Origin: JBNJEM01 sp051745935
Lineage (GTDB): Bacteria; Planctomycetota; Planctomycetia; Pirellulales; Pirellulaceae
Direction of reading: 5' to 3'
Length of the DNA stretch: 7,265 nt
Assembly: GCA_051745935.1 (NCBI GenBank)
Contig: JBNJEM010000407.1
Coordinates: 1-7,265, forward strand
The notes beneath the pieces were generated by a model. The model ran no database searches, had not been told where the DNA came from, and saw only the letters and a list, made by a program, of their open reading frames with translations. Of this stretch, positions 1 through 6,653 are shown one piece after another. Numbering within the stretch: position 1 is the first letter of the stretch; each line of letters starts with the position of its first letter. The translations under genes were made by a program, and so were the position numbers.

Positions 1-4
1 TTGA

Positions 5-60
5 AGATCTCACATTTCGTGAGATCTGCGGACACCAGATCAAGTACGATTTCGTACTTG
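5..60. repeat. Two adjacent perfect hairpins with a shared ATTTCGT loop motif
   Basis: Two perfect stem-loops stand side by side. The first pairs 5-13 with 19-27 (9-bp stem AGATCTCAC, 5-nt loop). The second pairs 41-48 with 53-60 (8-bp stem CAAGTACG, 4-nt loop). Although the stems differ in sequence, both contain ATTTCGT across the loop and start of the right arm, which suggests related hairpins of an intergenic repeat family rather than chance. They lie beyond the 3' end of the oxidoreductase gene. Neither has a T-run on either strand that would make it a standard terminator. They could be REP-like elements or mRNA 3'-end protecting structures; the sequence does not say which. Confidence 0.6.
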
Positions 61-84
61 AAAAGACGGGCCTGGAGACCCGTC
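61..84 (-). terminator. Candidate weak terminator downstream of the oxidoreductase
   Basis: On the minus strand, about 75 bases after the oxidoreductase stop codon, a GC-rich 6-bp stem (65-70 with 79-84, GACGGG/CCCGTC, 8-nt loop) is followed directly by TTTT (61-64). Position, GC-rich stem and T-stretch fit a weak intrinsic terminator for the gene ending at 158. The stem and T-tract are short, and two more hairpins follow, so it may equally be the third member of an intergenic hairpin cluster. Confidence 0.35.
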
Positions 85-157
85 CTACATATACTGTTTA
101 CAACGTTAGGGTATACACGGACTTGGACTCAAGCCGCGAGGCGCAACCGCGCGGGCA

Positions 158-1528
158 TCAGATTTCCTGCCAGACGCCGGGGACCGGCACGGGGAACTGC
201 CCCTCATCATTAGCCTTGACGGGCACGGGGCTTTCGAACGAAAGATTATCCAGATCGTCGCAGAACTGGAAGCGGGACTCCATCATCTGATCCCAGGTCA
301 CCTCTTGCCCGGTATGGCAAGCGGCTCGTCCCATGAGCGTCGTCAAATCGGAGTAGACGGCCCGGCGACATTCGTTGTGGGGTTTGTCGTTACGAATGCT
401 GTCAATCAGGTTGTTCCACTCATATTGCCAAGGACTGTGGGCGTCTTTGGTGGGCGTCCACGCGATGTTGCTCTTATTAATCCGCTGATCCTTGAACATG
501 TGAACGGTGGCGGCGTGCACGTTCCCGGAGAATTGAGCGGCGCACTTGGTTCCATGAATGTAAGTAGCGAAGTCGGAACGTGCTGACTTCATGCGGCGAA
601 ATCCGCAAAACGCTTTCGTCCCATCGGCGAAGGTGTATTCCATGGAGTAAACGTCGATGTTTTGTCCATGGTCCGAACTGCCGAAGACACGTCCGCCCAT
701 TCCGATACAGGAGACGGGCCAGGCGCCCTTAATCCAGCAACACTCGTCGATTTGGTGGATCAGATAGTCAACCATATGTCCGGATCCAACCCAGAACAGA
801 TGGATGCGTCCGAATCTGAGTTGTTCTTCGATCTTGTTGGACCGGTCACCTTGCGACCCCATCCAGCCGACGCCTCCCAGGCGGTTCGCTCGAATCAAGG
901 GGATTTCCCCCATCTCGCCACCGCGGATTTTGTCAATCAACGCTTGCCGCGCCGGGGAATGCCTGCATTGGACCCCAGCGGCGATCTTGAGGTTCTTCTT
1001 TTCCGCCTCCTCGCCGGCCCGTAGCAGGCGATGCAAGGAGCCCGGATCGGAGGCAAACGGTTTCTCCATGAACACGTTGATGCCTCGCTTCACGGCGTAC
1101 TCCACGTGCACCGGTCGAATGTAGGCTCGGGTCGTGCACATGGCGATATCACCCGGTTTCAGCGAATCGATGGCCTTGCGATACGCATCGAAGCCGACAA
1201 ACTTGCGATCCGCGGACACGTTGACTTTATCCTTAAAGCCTTGTTTCCTCAGATGATTCAGTTTTTGATCAATCGGTTTTTCATACAGATCGGCCGCCGC
1301 ATATAATTCGATTGGCCCCCCGTTGGGAACGTTGAAGGCATCGCGCACCGCGCCGGTGCCCCGATTACCACACCCGATTAACGCTAACCGAATCGTGTTG
1401 TCCTCGGCGGCGTGAACCGGGGCCGCCGCGCTGCCAAGTAACGTCGCCCCCGCCGCGAACGCACTGCCACGCTTGAGAAACTCACGTCGCGAGGGTTCAT
1501 TGCCGTTGTTTTCAGACATTTGGGTCAT
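158..1528 (-). CDS. Tat-exported Gfo/Idh/MocA family oxidoreductase
   Basis: Predicted NAD(P)-dependent oxidoreductase of 456 aa acting outside the cytoplasm, probably on a sugar or sugar derivative; the exact substrate cannot be read from sequence. The N-terminus carries a twin-arginine signal (S-R-R-E-F-L-K, residues 13-19), a hydrophobic Ala/Gly stretch, and a VHA-AED cleavage-like site near residue 40. The Rossmann dinucleotide loop is GCGNRG (52-57), the family EKP motif lies at 155-157, and the C-terminal domain carries GHMVDYLIHQID (250-261), whose His/Asp residues usually sit in the active site. The reading frame is open to 1585, but ATG at 1528 was chosen because a purine-rich AGAGAGA (1534-1540) sits 5 bases upstream and it puts the Tat motif near the N-terminus; ATG at 1519 has no such site. 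It is transcribed away from the GH13 gene. Family call firm, substrate unknown. Confidence 0.95.
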   Translation of the reverse strand: MTQMSENNGNEPSRREFLKRGSAFAAGATLLGSAAAPVHAAEDNTIRLALIGCGNRGTGAVRDAFNVPNGGPIELYAAADLYEKPIDQKLNHLRKQGFKDKVNVSADRKFVGFDAYRKAIDSLKPGDIAMCTTRAYIRPVHVEYAVKRGINVFMEKPFASDPGSLHRLLRAGEEAEKKNLKIAAGVQCRHSPARQALIDKIRGGEMGEIPLIRANRLGGVGWMGSQGDRSNKIEEQLRFGRIHLFWVGSGHMVDYLIHQIDECCWIKGAWPVSCIGMGGRVFGSSDHGQNIDVYSMEYTFADGTKAFCGFRRMKSARSDFATYIHGTKCAAQFSGNVHAATVHMFKDQRINKSNIAWTPTKDAHSPWQYEWNNLIDSIRNDKPHNECRRAVYSDLTTLMGRAACHTGQEVTWDQMMESRFQFCDDLDNLSFESPVPVKANDEGQFPVPVPGVWQEI

Positions 1529-2000
1529 GCTTATCTCTCTCAAGGAACGGTAGATCACGGAAAAACCACGTTTACAGGCGGTCACAAAACTGATTTCCCA
1601 CTTCCAAGACTCCTTGGATTGCGGGACATGTGCATGGCTTTGTAATGGGTTCTAAACTGCCAAAACGTACGCGTCGCACACGAAGTCCCTGCCCGTCCTC
1701 TGGCAATCCAGCCGCGGGAAGGGGCCGAACCGATGCAGCCGGACAAGCTGGCCAGGCCACCTGTCCGGACCACCGGAAGCCGGCGGAATCCGTCTTTGCC
1801 TCGCCGACATGCCTCGGCCATGGACCGCCTAGCCAATAGTGACCAAGACGGCTATCTTTTTTAGCAGAGTGGCTCGGCTAACGCAACTCGGCTGCGCCAG
1901 GGGGGGCCCAGCTTTGCCCTCCGCCGGATCGAGCCGTGCGTTGGGCGCGAGGTTAGTCTTCGCTCATTGAATCGAACCCCCAAGGAGGATGAGGTCATTG
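1529..2000. other. Divergent intergenic spacer
   Basis: This 472-bp spacer separates two divergently transcribed genes, so it must hold both promoters, but I cannot point to convincing -35/-10 pairs on either strand. Short open frames here show no family resemblance. Visible structure: an inverted repeat CCGGACA/TGTCCGG (1739-1745 with 1762-1768, 16-nt spacer) that could be a regulator site or just GC-rich chance; a T6 run at 1857-1862 without a solid preceding stem; and a CTCGGCT heptamer repeated at 1873-1879 and 1887-1893. Confidence 0.5.
1983..1994 (+). promoter_or_regulatory. Ribosome binding site deciding the GH13 start
   Basis: AGGAGG at 1983-1988 abuts an in-frame ATG at 1989, leaving no spacer, so that ATG is unlikely to be used. 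A second GAGG (1991-1994) stands 6 bases before ATG 2001, and the AGGAGG is 12 bases from it. The purine tract GGAGGATGAGG therefore points to 2001 as the start; an in-frame TTG at 1998 is 9 bases from AGGAGG and is the alternative. Confidence 0.65.
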
Positions 2001-3500
2001 ATGGCATCCGCAGGTCCTAGTGTCACGTCGAAGAAGCCAGAGTGGGTTAAAGATTCCGTTTTTTACCAAATTTTTCCCGATCGTTTCGCTCGCAGCGAGC
2101 GTCTCTCGAAGCCAGAAAACCTTCTTTCCTGGCGTGCCGCGCCAACTGCACAGGGGTATCATGGAGGGGATCTGCTGGGCATTGTCGAACATCTCGACTA
2201 TCTGGTCGATTTGGGGATCAACGCCCTCTATATGACGCCCATCTTTCAATCTCCGTGCAATCACCGTTATCACACGCACGATTACTACCAGGTGGACCCG
2301 CTGCTGGGCGGCAACGAGGCGTTGCGCGAGTTGGTGACGGCCGCGCACGACCGGCGTATTCGCATCGTGCTCGACGGCGTCTTTAATCATGCCAGCCGGG
2401 GATTCTTCCAGTTTAACGATATTCTGGAAAACGGGCCGCATTCCCCCTGGCTGAGCTGGTTTCACATCGAAAACTGGCCGCTCCGACCTTACGATGGCCA
2501 GCATCCCGCCAACTATGTGGGCTGGGCCCACAATCGCGCCCTGCCCAAATTCAATACCGACAACCCGCGGGTGCGCGAGTTTTTAATGGGCGTCGCTGAA
2601 TACTGGATTCGCGAATTCGATATCGACGGTTGGCGGCTGGACGTGCCCCGGGAAATCTCCACGCCGGGATTTTGGGAAGAGTTTCGCCAACGCACTCGAG
2701 CCCTCAAATCCGACCTTTACACGGTCGGTGAAATCTGGCGCGAAGCCCCTGAGTGGCTGCGAGGTGATCGCTTTGACGCCACCATGAATTACCCCTTCGC
2801 GGCGGCAACCATCGCTTTCACGGGAGGACACCGGGTGAGTCAGAAGCTGGTTGAAGATCGAGCGTATGATCCCTATCCCGGCATCGACGCGGCGAGATTT
2901 CACGAGCGGCTCCAGGCGTTGCTTCACCTGTATGACGCGGAAACGACCCAGGTTCAACTCAATTTGCTGGACAGCCACGACGCGCCTCGTTTGCTGAGCG
3001 TCGCGCGGGGCGACAAAGCAACATTGCGATTGGCGACCCTGTTTCAGATGACGTATCCCGGCGCGCCCTGCGTTTATTACGGCAATGAAATCGCGCTGCG
3101 TGGTACCAAACGCTACGATCGGCCACACCGGGATCGTGACGCCCGCTGGCCGTTTCCCTGGCATGACGAGACACTCTGGGATCACGACATGCTCGAGTAT
3201 TTCCGTGCGGCCGTCGCGCTCCGGCACCGCTACCCGGTCCTTCGCCGAGGCGAAATGACGGCGATCCACGCCGCCGATCAGCAGTACGCGTTCGCCCGGC
3301 ACGACGCACACAGCTGCTTGCTGGTTCTGCTCAATACCGCCGATGAAACCGCTCGCATGCGAGTGCCCGTGGAAGGGTTCTTTCAAGACGGCACGGAGCT
3401 TGTCTCCGTCTTCGGCCCCACTTGCAGGGCAACCGTGGATGGCGGTCACCTGGGATGGAACCTTTCCCCCCGCTCGGCCAGCGTCATGGCCCCGGTCTGA
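2001..3500 (+). CDS. GH13 alpha-amylase / cyclomaltodextrinase-like glycoside hydrolase
   Basis: Predicted retaining alpha-glucan hydrolase, 499 aa, of the GH13 (beta/alpha)8-barrel family, acting on maltodextrin, cyclodextrin or similar. The barrel begins at once with W-V-K-D-S-V-F-Y-Q-I-F-P-D-R-F (15-29), an opening typical of cyclomaltodextrinase/neopullulanase enzymes. HRYHTHDYYQVDP (88-100) and DGVFNH (125-130) are the conserved early regions. The catalytic triad is visible: nucleophile D214 in W-R-L-D-V with R212, acid/base E244 in VGEIW, and transition-state stabiliser D327 in LLDSHD with H326. A C-terminal beta domain ends in GWNLSPRSASVM. There is no N-terminal CBM34-type domain, so it is roughly 80-100 residues shorter than classic cyclomaltodextrinases, and no signal peptide is seen, suggesting a cytoplasmic enzyme. 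The usual YYGDE reads YYGNE (N362). Exact specificity is undetermined. Confidence 0.95.
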   Translation: MASAGPSVTSKKPEWVKDSVFYQIFPDRFARSERLSKPENLLSWRAAPTAQGYHGGDLLGIVEHLDYLVDLGINALYMTPIFQSPCNHRYHTHDYYQVDPLLGGNEALRELVTAAHDRRIRIVLDGVFNHASRGFFQFNDILENGPHSPWLSWFHIENWPLRPYDGQHPANYVGWAHNRALPKFNTDNPRVREFLMGVAEYWIREFDIDGWRLDVPREISTPGFWEEFRQRTRALKSDLYTVGEIWREAPEWLRGDRFDATMNYPFAAATIAFTGGHRVSQKLVEDRAYDPYPGIDAARFHERLQALLHLYDAETTQVQLNLLDSHDAPRLLSVARGDKATLRLATLFQMTYPGAPCVYYGNEIALRGTKRYDRPHRDRDARWPFPWHDETLWDHDMLEYFRAAVALRHRYPVLRRGEMTAIHAADQQYAFARHDAHSCLLVLLNTADETARMRVPVEGFFQDGTELVSVFGPTCRATVDGGHLGWNLSPRSASVMAPV

Positions 3501-3524
3501 AACGTTGAAACGAACGTTGAAACG
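3501..3524. repeat. Perfect 12-bp tandem duplication after the GH13 stop codon
   Basis: AACGTTGAAACG occurs twice in direct succession (3501-3512 and 3513-3524), starting at the base after the GH13 TGA. The core TGAAACG is present three times, since the stop codon itself supplies the first TGA, and it recurs at 3579-3585. No function is evident; slippage duplication is the simplest origin. Confidence 0.75.
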
Positions 3525-3684
3525 TGGCATCCTGGGACATGGCGTGGTAGGTTGAGCAAGAAGCACAATAGCCCGGGCTGAAACGCCCGAATGGTTGAAC
3601 GTTCCAAGCGGAAAGGAACGACCTAGCACGAGTAGCGGAAACCAACGAAGCCACCGAAGGCGTTCCTCACTTTTGGCTCGCCGC
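3525..3684. other. Intergenic spacer with short palindromes
   Basis: No coding signal is seen. There is a 10-bp self-complementary AGCCCGGGCT (3570-3579) and a small hairpin CGTTCC/GGAACG (3600-3605 with 3615-3620, 9-nt loop), with CGTTCC again at 3661-3666. None has a T-run, so there is no recognisable intrinsic terminator between the hydrolase and the reductase. Read-through from one to the other is possible. Confidence 0.45.
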
Positions 3685-3711
3685 TCACCGCACATAGATC
3701 ACCGCACATAG
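3685..3711. repeat. 14-bp period tandem repeat upstream of the aldo/keto reductase
   Basis: TCACCGCACATAG occurs at 3685-3697 and again at 3699-3711, a 14-bp period, followed by a partial third unit TCATAGG. It ends 20 bases before the reductase start codon. It could be a duplicated regulator site or simple slippage; the sequence does not decide. Confidence 0.65.
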
Positions 3712-3731
3712 CTCATAGGACCTGACTTGAC

Positions 3732-4715
3732 ATGACGTTTCCCACACTGCAACTACGCACTGGTGATGCTTTGCCCTCGCTTGGCCTGGGAATGTGGAAA
3801 GTTGACAGCCACGTGGCCCCTTCACTCGTGAAGGAAGCCGTGGCTGTTGGCTACCGGCATTTCGACTGTGCTTGTGATTACGGCAACGAAGCCGCGGTCG
3901 GGCAAGGGCTGCAAGAGGTGTTACGAGACGGCCGGTGTACTCGGGATGATTTGTGGGTGACATCTAAACTTTGGAATACATATCACCGCCCGCGGCATGT
4001 CCGCGGTGCCATTGAGAAATCACTGGCCGATCTCAAGCTTGACTACCTTGATCTGTACTTGATCCACTTTCCCATTTCGCTCAAGTTTGTTCCCATGGAA
4101 GATCGATATCCACCCGGTTGGTTCTTCGATCCGGACGCTTCCAACCCCAAAATGGAGCCAGATCCCGTGCCGATCAGCGACACGTGGGGCGCCATGGAGG
4201 AACTTGTGGAGGCGGGCCTGGCGAAGACCGTCGGTGTGTGCAATTTTGGCTGTTCACTCCTCCGCGACATGCTCTCCTACGCCAGCATTCCGCCCGCCGT
4301 GCTCCAAGTCGAATCTCACCCCTATCTGGTCCAGGAGAAACTCTTGCGTTTCTGTAAAGAACAGCAGATTGCTTACACGGCGTTTTCCCCCTTGGGCGCG
4401 CTGTCCTATTTTGAACTGGGCATGGCGGGCCCCGGCGAATCTCTGTTGCAGCTTCCAGTGGTCCGCGAGGCGGCGAAACGCCATGGAAAATCGCCGGCTC
4501 AAATTCTATTGAGATGGGGCATCCAGCGAAAAACGGCCGTGATTCCCAAAACCTCGAAACCAGAACGATTGCAAGAGAACGCCGATATCTTCGACTTCAC
4601 GCTGTCTGAAAGCGAGATGGATGACATCACCCAACTCGATCGGCGTCGACGGTTCAACGATCCCGGCGATTTCTGCGAAACGCTCTTCAATACGTTCTTT
4701 CCGATCTATGAGTAA
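3732..4715 (+). CDS. Aldo/keto reductase, xylose-reductase-like (AKR2 type)
   Basis: Predicted cytoplasmic NAD(P)H-dependent carbonyl reductase, 327 aa, normal length for a monomeric AKR (beta/alpha)8 barrel. The catalytic tetrad is complete: D45 (GYRHFD), Y50 (DYGNE), K79 (VTSKLW) and H112 (LYLIHF). The stretch after H112 (FPISLKFVPMEDRYPPGW) and the C-terminal RRRFNDPGDF closely recall fungal xylose reductases as I remember them. The cofactor motif is IPKTSKPERLQEN with K273 and R279; fungal enzymes usually have I-P-K-S-N, so Ser is Thr (T274) and the Asn linked to NADH/NADPH dual use is Ser (S275). ATG 3732 is preceded by a weak TAGGA 11 bases upstream. It is co-oriented with the GH13 gene 231 bp away and convergent with the kinase. 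Pentose or other aldose reduction is plausible but unproven. Confidence 0.93.
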   Translation: MTFPTLQLRTGDALPSLGLGMWKVDSHVAPSLVKEAVAVGYRHFDCACDYGNEAAVGQGLQEVLRDGRCTRDDLWVTSKLWNTYHRPRHVRGAIEKSLADLKLDYLDLYLIHFPISLKFVPMEDRYPPGWFFDPDASNPKMEPDPVPISDTWGAMEELVEAGLAKTVGVCNFGCSLLRDMLSYASIPPAVLQVESHPYLVQEKLLRFCKEQQIAYTAFSPLGALSYFELGMAGPGESLLQLPVVREAAKRHGKSPAQILLRWGIQRKTAVIPKTSKPERLQENADIFDFTLSESEMDDITQLDRRRRFNDPGDFCETLFNTFFPIYE

Positions 4716-5037
4716 TCCGGCGACTCAGACCTCCTGATCCCGGGCTTTTGGCCGCCGGGGAGTATTTCGCGATATATTTCAGGCGGTCGGATTCGTGCGG
4801 ATGGAAAGCTGCTCGACGCAAGCCGTCCTCCCGTTGGTCGGACTCGCGACGGAGAAAGTCATCCGCGCCCGGTATAGCACCCTTGGCGGTCTCGCCAGGC
4901 CTTTGGAAATGCAAACGGGTCGCCGGAGGAAGAAAGCACGTGCTGAGGGAACAGTCGCGCCATCATACCGATGTTTCATGATCACGCTCGGTGATTTCGC
5001 CAGCCACGTCCCGGCGGTCTCCCGCCCGGGCGGTCCG
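4716..5037. other. Convergent spacer between reductase and kinase
   Basis: This 322-bp spacer lies between two convergent genes. About 100 bp of it is the dispersed repeat annotated at 4778-4877. A GC stem (4739-4743 with 4755-4759) has its four Ts in the loop, so it is not a standard terminator. Next to the kinase stop is a 12-bp perfect palindrome CCGCCCGGGCGG (5022-5033) without a T-run, a possible bidirectional pause structure. I see no convincing complete gene. Confidence 0.5.
4778..4877 (-). repeat. Dispersed ~100-bp repeat, copy A (inverted relative to copy B)
   Basis: Read on the minus strand, this segment matches 7166-7265 without gaps, with 10 mismatches in 100 by hand count. The right boundary is sharp at 4877, where similarity stops. 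The left boundary is unknown because copy B runs into the window edge. One minus-strand frame gives A-D-D-F-L-R-R-E-S-D-Q-R-E-D-G-L-R-R, shared with copy B, and four of the ten differences are synonymous there. That frame runs down to 4687 with only a TTG start at 4914 and overlaps the end of the reductase gene. It may be a fragment of a repeated gene or a non-coding mobile repeat. I do not recognise the peptide. Confidence 0.75.
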
Positions 5038-6054
5038 CTAGGGTGCGGTTTGAAATTGCCGGAGCACTTCCAGCAACTGCTCCTGCGTCAGCCGCGGTCC
5101 CATGCTGGAGACAATTCGCGATCCGGCCTGCGACGCCAGCCGGGCTGCATGGGGAAACGGCATGCCGTGCGTGATTCCGTAGAGAAAAGCGCCGGCGAAC
5201 ATGTCACCGGCTCCAACCGTATCAACGGCCTGGGTGGGTACCGGCGGGATGGTGTGAAGGGAGGTGCCGTCATAGGCCACGGCGCCGTCCGGCCCCCGCG
5301 TAATCACGAATTGGTTGGCAATTCCTTTCATGCGCTCAATGGCTTCGCCCAAATCGTCGGTCTCCGCCATGCGCTTTGCTTCATCTTCATTGGCAAACAA
5401 CAGATCAACCCCTCCGTCGATCAGTTCCTCGATGGCCGGCCGGAAATAGTGAACGATGTTGGGATCGGATAGGGAAAAAGCGATCTTGACGCCCTGGTCG
5501 CGTGCTTGCCGCGCTGCATGGACGGCGGCTGTCTTGCTAGACGGTCCCGCCACCAAATACCCCTCGATGTACGCGTACTCTGCTTGCCCGATCGCGGTTT
5601 CGTCCACATTCGCGGACGAGACATCCGCCGACGCTCCCAGAAAAGTGTTCATGGTTCGGTCGGCGTCGGGAGTAATCAAGACCAAGCATTTGCCCGTGAT
5701 CCCTCCCTTGACCATGTCTTCGGGTTGGATACTGGTCACGATCCCGGCTCGCCTCAAGTCCTCCAGGTAGAAATGCCCGAGCTCATCATCGGCCACTGAA
5801 CAGGAATAGCATCCCTTTCCCCCGAGCTGACTAAGGGCGATGATCGTGTTGGCCGCGGAGCCGCCGCTTCCACGACCACTCTCCTGGCCGCCCAAACGCT
5901 CCATGATCTTGGTTTGTTCCGGCTCATCAACCAGCGTCATCACGCCCTTCTCGATCTCGAGCTCGCGCAGCTGATCCGCCGTCACTTCGTACTCGATATC
6001 AACGAGCGCATTTCCTATGCCGTACACATCGTATGATCGCTGTTGTTTGCTCAC
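5038..6054 (-). CDS. PfkB-family carbohydrate/nucleoside kinase (adenosine-kinase-like)
   Basis: Predicted cytoplasmic ATP-dependent kinase of the ribokinase/PfkB superfamily, 338 aa. The opening YGIGNALVDI (11-20) and G-G-S-A-A-N-T (64-70) form the substrate-binding part. The C-terminal signature D-T-V-G-A-G-D (278-284) gives the anion hole and catalytic base D284, followed by MFAGAFLYG. The overall pattern resembles proteins usually annotated as adenosine kinases, but sugar kinases share these motifs, so the phosphate acceptor is uncertain. The frame extends to a TTG at 6066, but GTG 6054 is the better start: GGAG (6061-6064) lies 6 bases before it, whereas the TTG overlaps that site. It converges on the reductase. 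The first miniature element is inserted close upstream, with its target duplication beginning 45 bp before the start codon. Confidence 0.94.
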   Translation of the reverse strand: MSKQQRSYDVYGIGNALVDIEYEVTADQLRELEIEKGVMTLVDEPEQTKIMERLGGQESGRGSGGSAANTIIALSQLGGKGCYSCSVADDELGHFYLEDLRRAGIVTSIQPEDMVKGGITGKCLVLITPDADRTMNTFLGASADVSSANVDETAIGQAEYAYIEGYLVAGPSSKTAAVHAARQARDQGVKIAFSLSDPNIVHYFRPAIEELIDGGVDLLFANEDEAKRMAETDDLGEAIERMKGIANQFVITRGPDGAVAYDGTSLHTIPPVPTQAVDTVGAGDMFAGAFLYGITHGMPFPHAARLASQAGSRIVSSMGPRLTQEQLLEVLRQFQTAP

Positions 6055-6060
6055 CGATCT

Positions 6061-6064
6061 CTCC
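6061..6064 (-). promoter_or_regulatory. Shine-Dalgarno site setting the kinase GTG start
   Basis: On the minus strand GGAG(AG) lies 6 bases before GTG 6054, an ideal spacing. The only upstream in-frame alternative, TTG 6066-6064, overlaps the site itself. This supports a 338-aa product beginning M-S-K-Q-Q-R-S-Y-D. Confidence 0.7.
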
Positions 6065-6107
6065 AATCTGTAAATCCTCTGTGATCAGGGACTTATGTTC
6101 CCGCGTG

Positions 6108-6360
6108 GTCGCCGTTCACGGGTGCCGCTACACGGCCCGGACACGCAAGGCCCGCATGGATGCCACGGGCTTGTCCCGTGCTGGTTCACGCTCGCCGCCA
6201 CAAACCGGCCAGACACACCACGCCTGCCCGTCGGTAGCGTGGAACGTAACGGACCACGGGACAAGCCCGTGGCATTTGCACCTCGAAAAGCCTTTCCTAA
6301 ATATATGCAACGGACATGCGAACGTCTGCGGACATCAGTCTTTGGCTCGTGAACGGTTAC
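6108..6360. mobile_element. Miniature inverted-repeat element (MITE-like), copy 1, with 8-bp target duplication
   Basis: This is a 253-bp non-coding element. Its ends are imperfect inverted repeats (GTCGCCGTTCACGGG at 6108-6122 against the complement of 6346-6360, 12 of 15 matching). Immediately outside are identical 8-mers CCCGCGTG at 6100-6107 and 6361-6368, a perfect target duplication that proves insertion. It matches 6850-7102 over its full length without gaps (16 differences), and similarity stops exactly at these ends. Inside are perfect 20-bp inverted arms (6161-6180 with 6255-6274, core CCACGGGCTTGTCCCGTG) and a small stem GCCGT/ACGGC (6111-6115 with 6132-6136). It encodes no transposase, so it would need one in trans. 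Ends beginning GTA(A) with 8-bp duplications are known from IS66-type elements; that parentage is only a suggestion. Short frames inside are not genes. Confidence 0.88.
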
Positions 6361-6368
6361 CCCGCGTG

Positions 6369-6515
6369 TGCGTTTCAGGCCTAACGTAGGGCGATTGACG
6401 CGGCGTTTTGATCCGGCGTTTGCCGCCCCCAGCCGAACCCGGCTGGGATGTCGGGGTTTGATCCGCCCTCTTGCGGCAGCGAGGGGTATCATCGACCGCG
6501 AGCGAGAACTCGAGT
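6369..6515. other. Inter-element spacer with a strong hairpin
   Basis: No gene is seen. A perfect 8-bp GC stem CCCAGCCG/CGGCTGGG (6428-6435 with 6440-6447) closes a 4-nt AACC loop. It lies between two direct copies of TTTGATCCG (6407-6415 and 6457-6465) spaced 50 bp apart. It lacks a T-run, so terminator function is doubtful; it resembles another short intergenic hairpin repeat. Confidence 0.5.
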
Positions 6516-6653
6516 ACAAGTGCTCTGTCACAGATTGGATTCGGGGTTGAGTACTCCGCCGTGTGCCATGCGATTTGCTGTTGGAACCGTGCGGATCGGG
6601 CGAAGGAACACGGGCGACACCGCCCCAATTCCGAGCCGTGACAAAGCCCTAGT
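6516..6653. mobile_element. Second foldback/MITE-like element with 31-bp imperfect terminal inverted repeats
   Basis: The 31 bases at 6516-6546 match the reverse complement of 6623-6653 at 23 of 31 positions without gaps, with the uninterrupted core TGTCAC. Weaker complementarity continues inward (CCGTGT 6559-6564 with ACACGG 6608-6613), so the whole 138 bp is close to one large imperfect palindrome. It is unrelated to the 253-bp element and has no coding capacity. I see no convincing target duplication (only GT/GT at the edges), and the arms are diverged, which suggests an old insertion or a decayed end pair of an insertion sequence. Confidence 0.55.

Noticed and set aside
1..213. Plus-strand frame starting with TTG at the window edge
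   Set aside because: It runs through three hairpins and into the oxidoreductase 3' end, and resembles no protein.
1831..1865. Possible intrinsic terminator before the T6 run in the divergent spacer
   Set aside because: The only stem is 4 bp with a long loop, and there is no gene upstream on that strand to terminate.
1964..1983. tRNA-like T-loop sequence (GGTTCGATTC on the minus strand)
   Set aside because: The flanking bases cannot form the T-stem, and no acceptor or anticodon arms are present.
2583..3695. Long minus-strand open frame (370 codons) opposite the GH13 gene
   Set aside because: It is the antisense shadow of a GC-rich gene with clear catalytic motifs; its translation has no family features.
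4795..5472. Plus-strand open frame of 225 codons opposite the kinase 3' half
   Set aside because: It crosses the dispersed repeat and the intergenic palindrome and lies antisense to the kinase motifs; no protein-like features.
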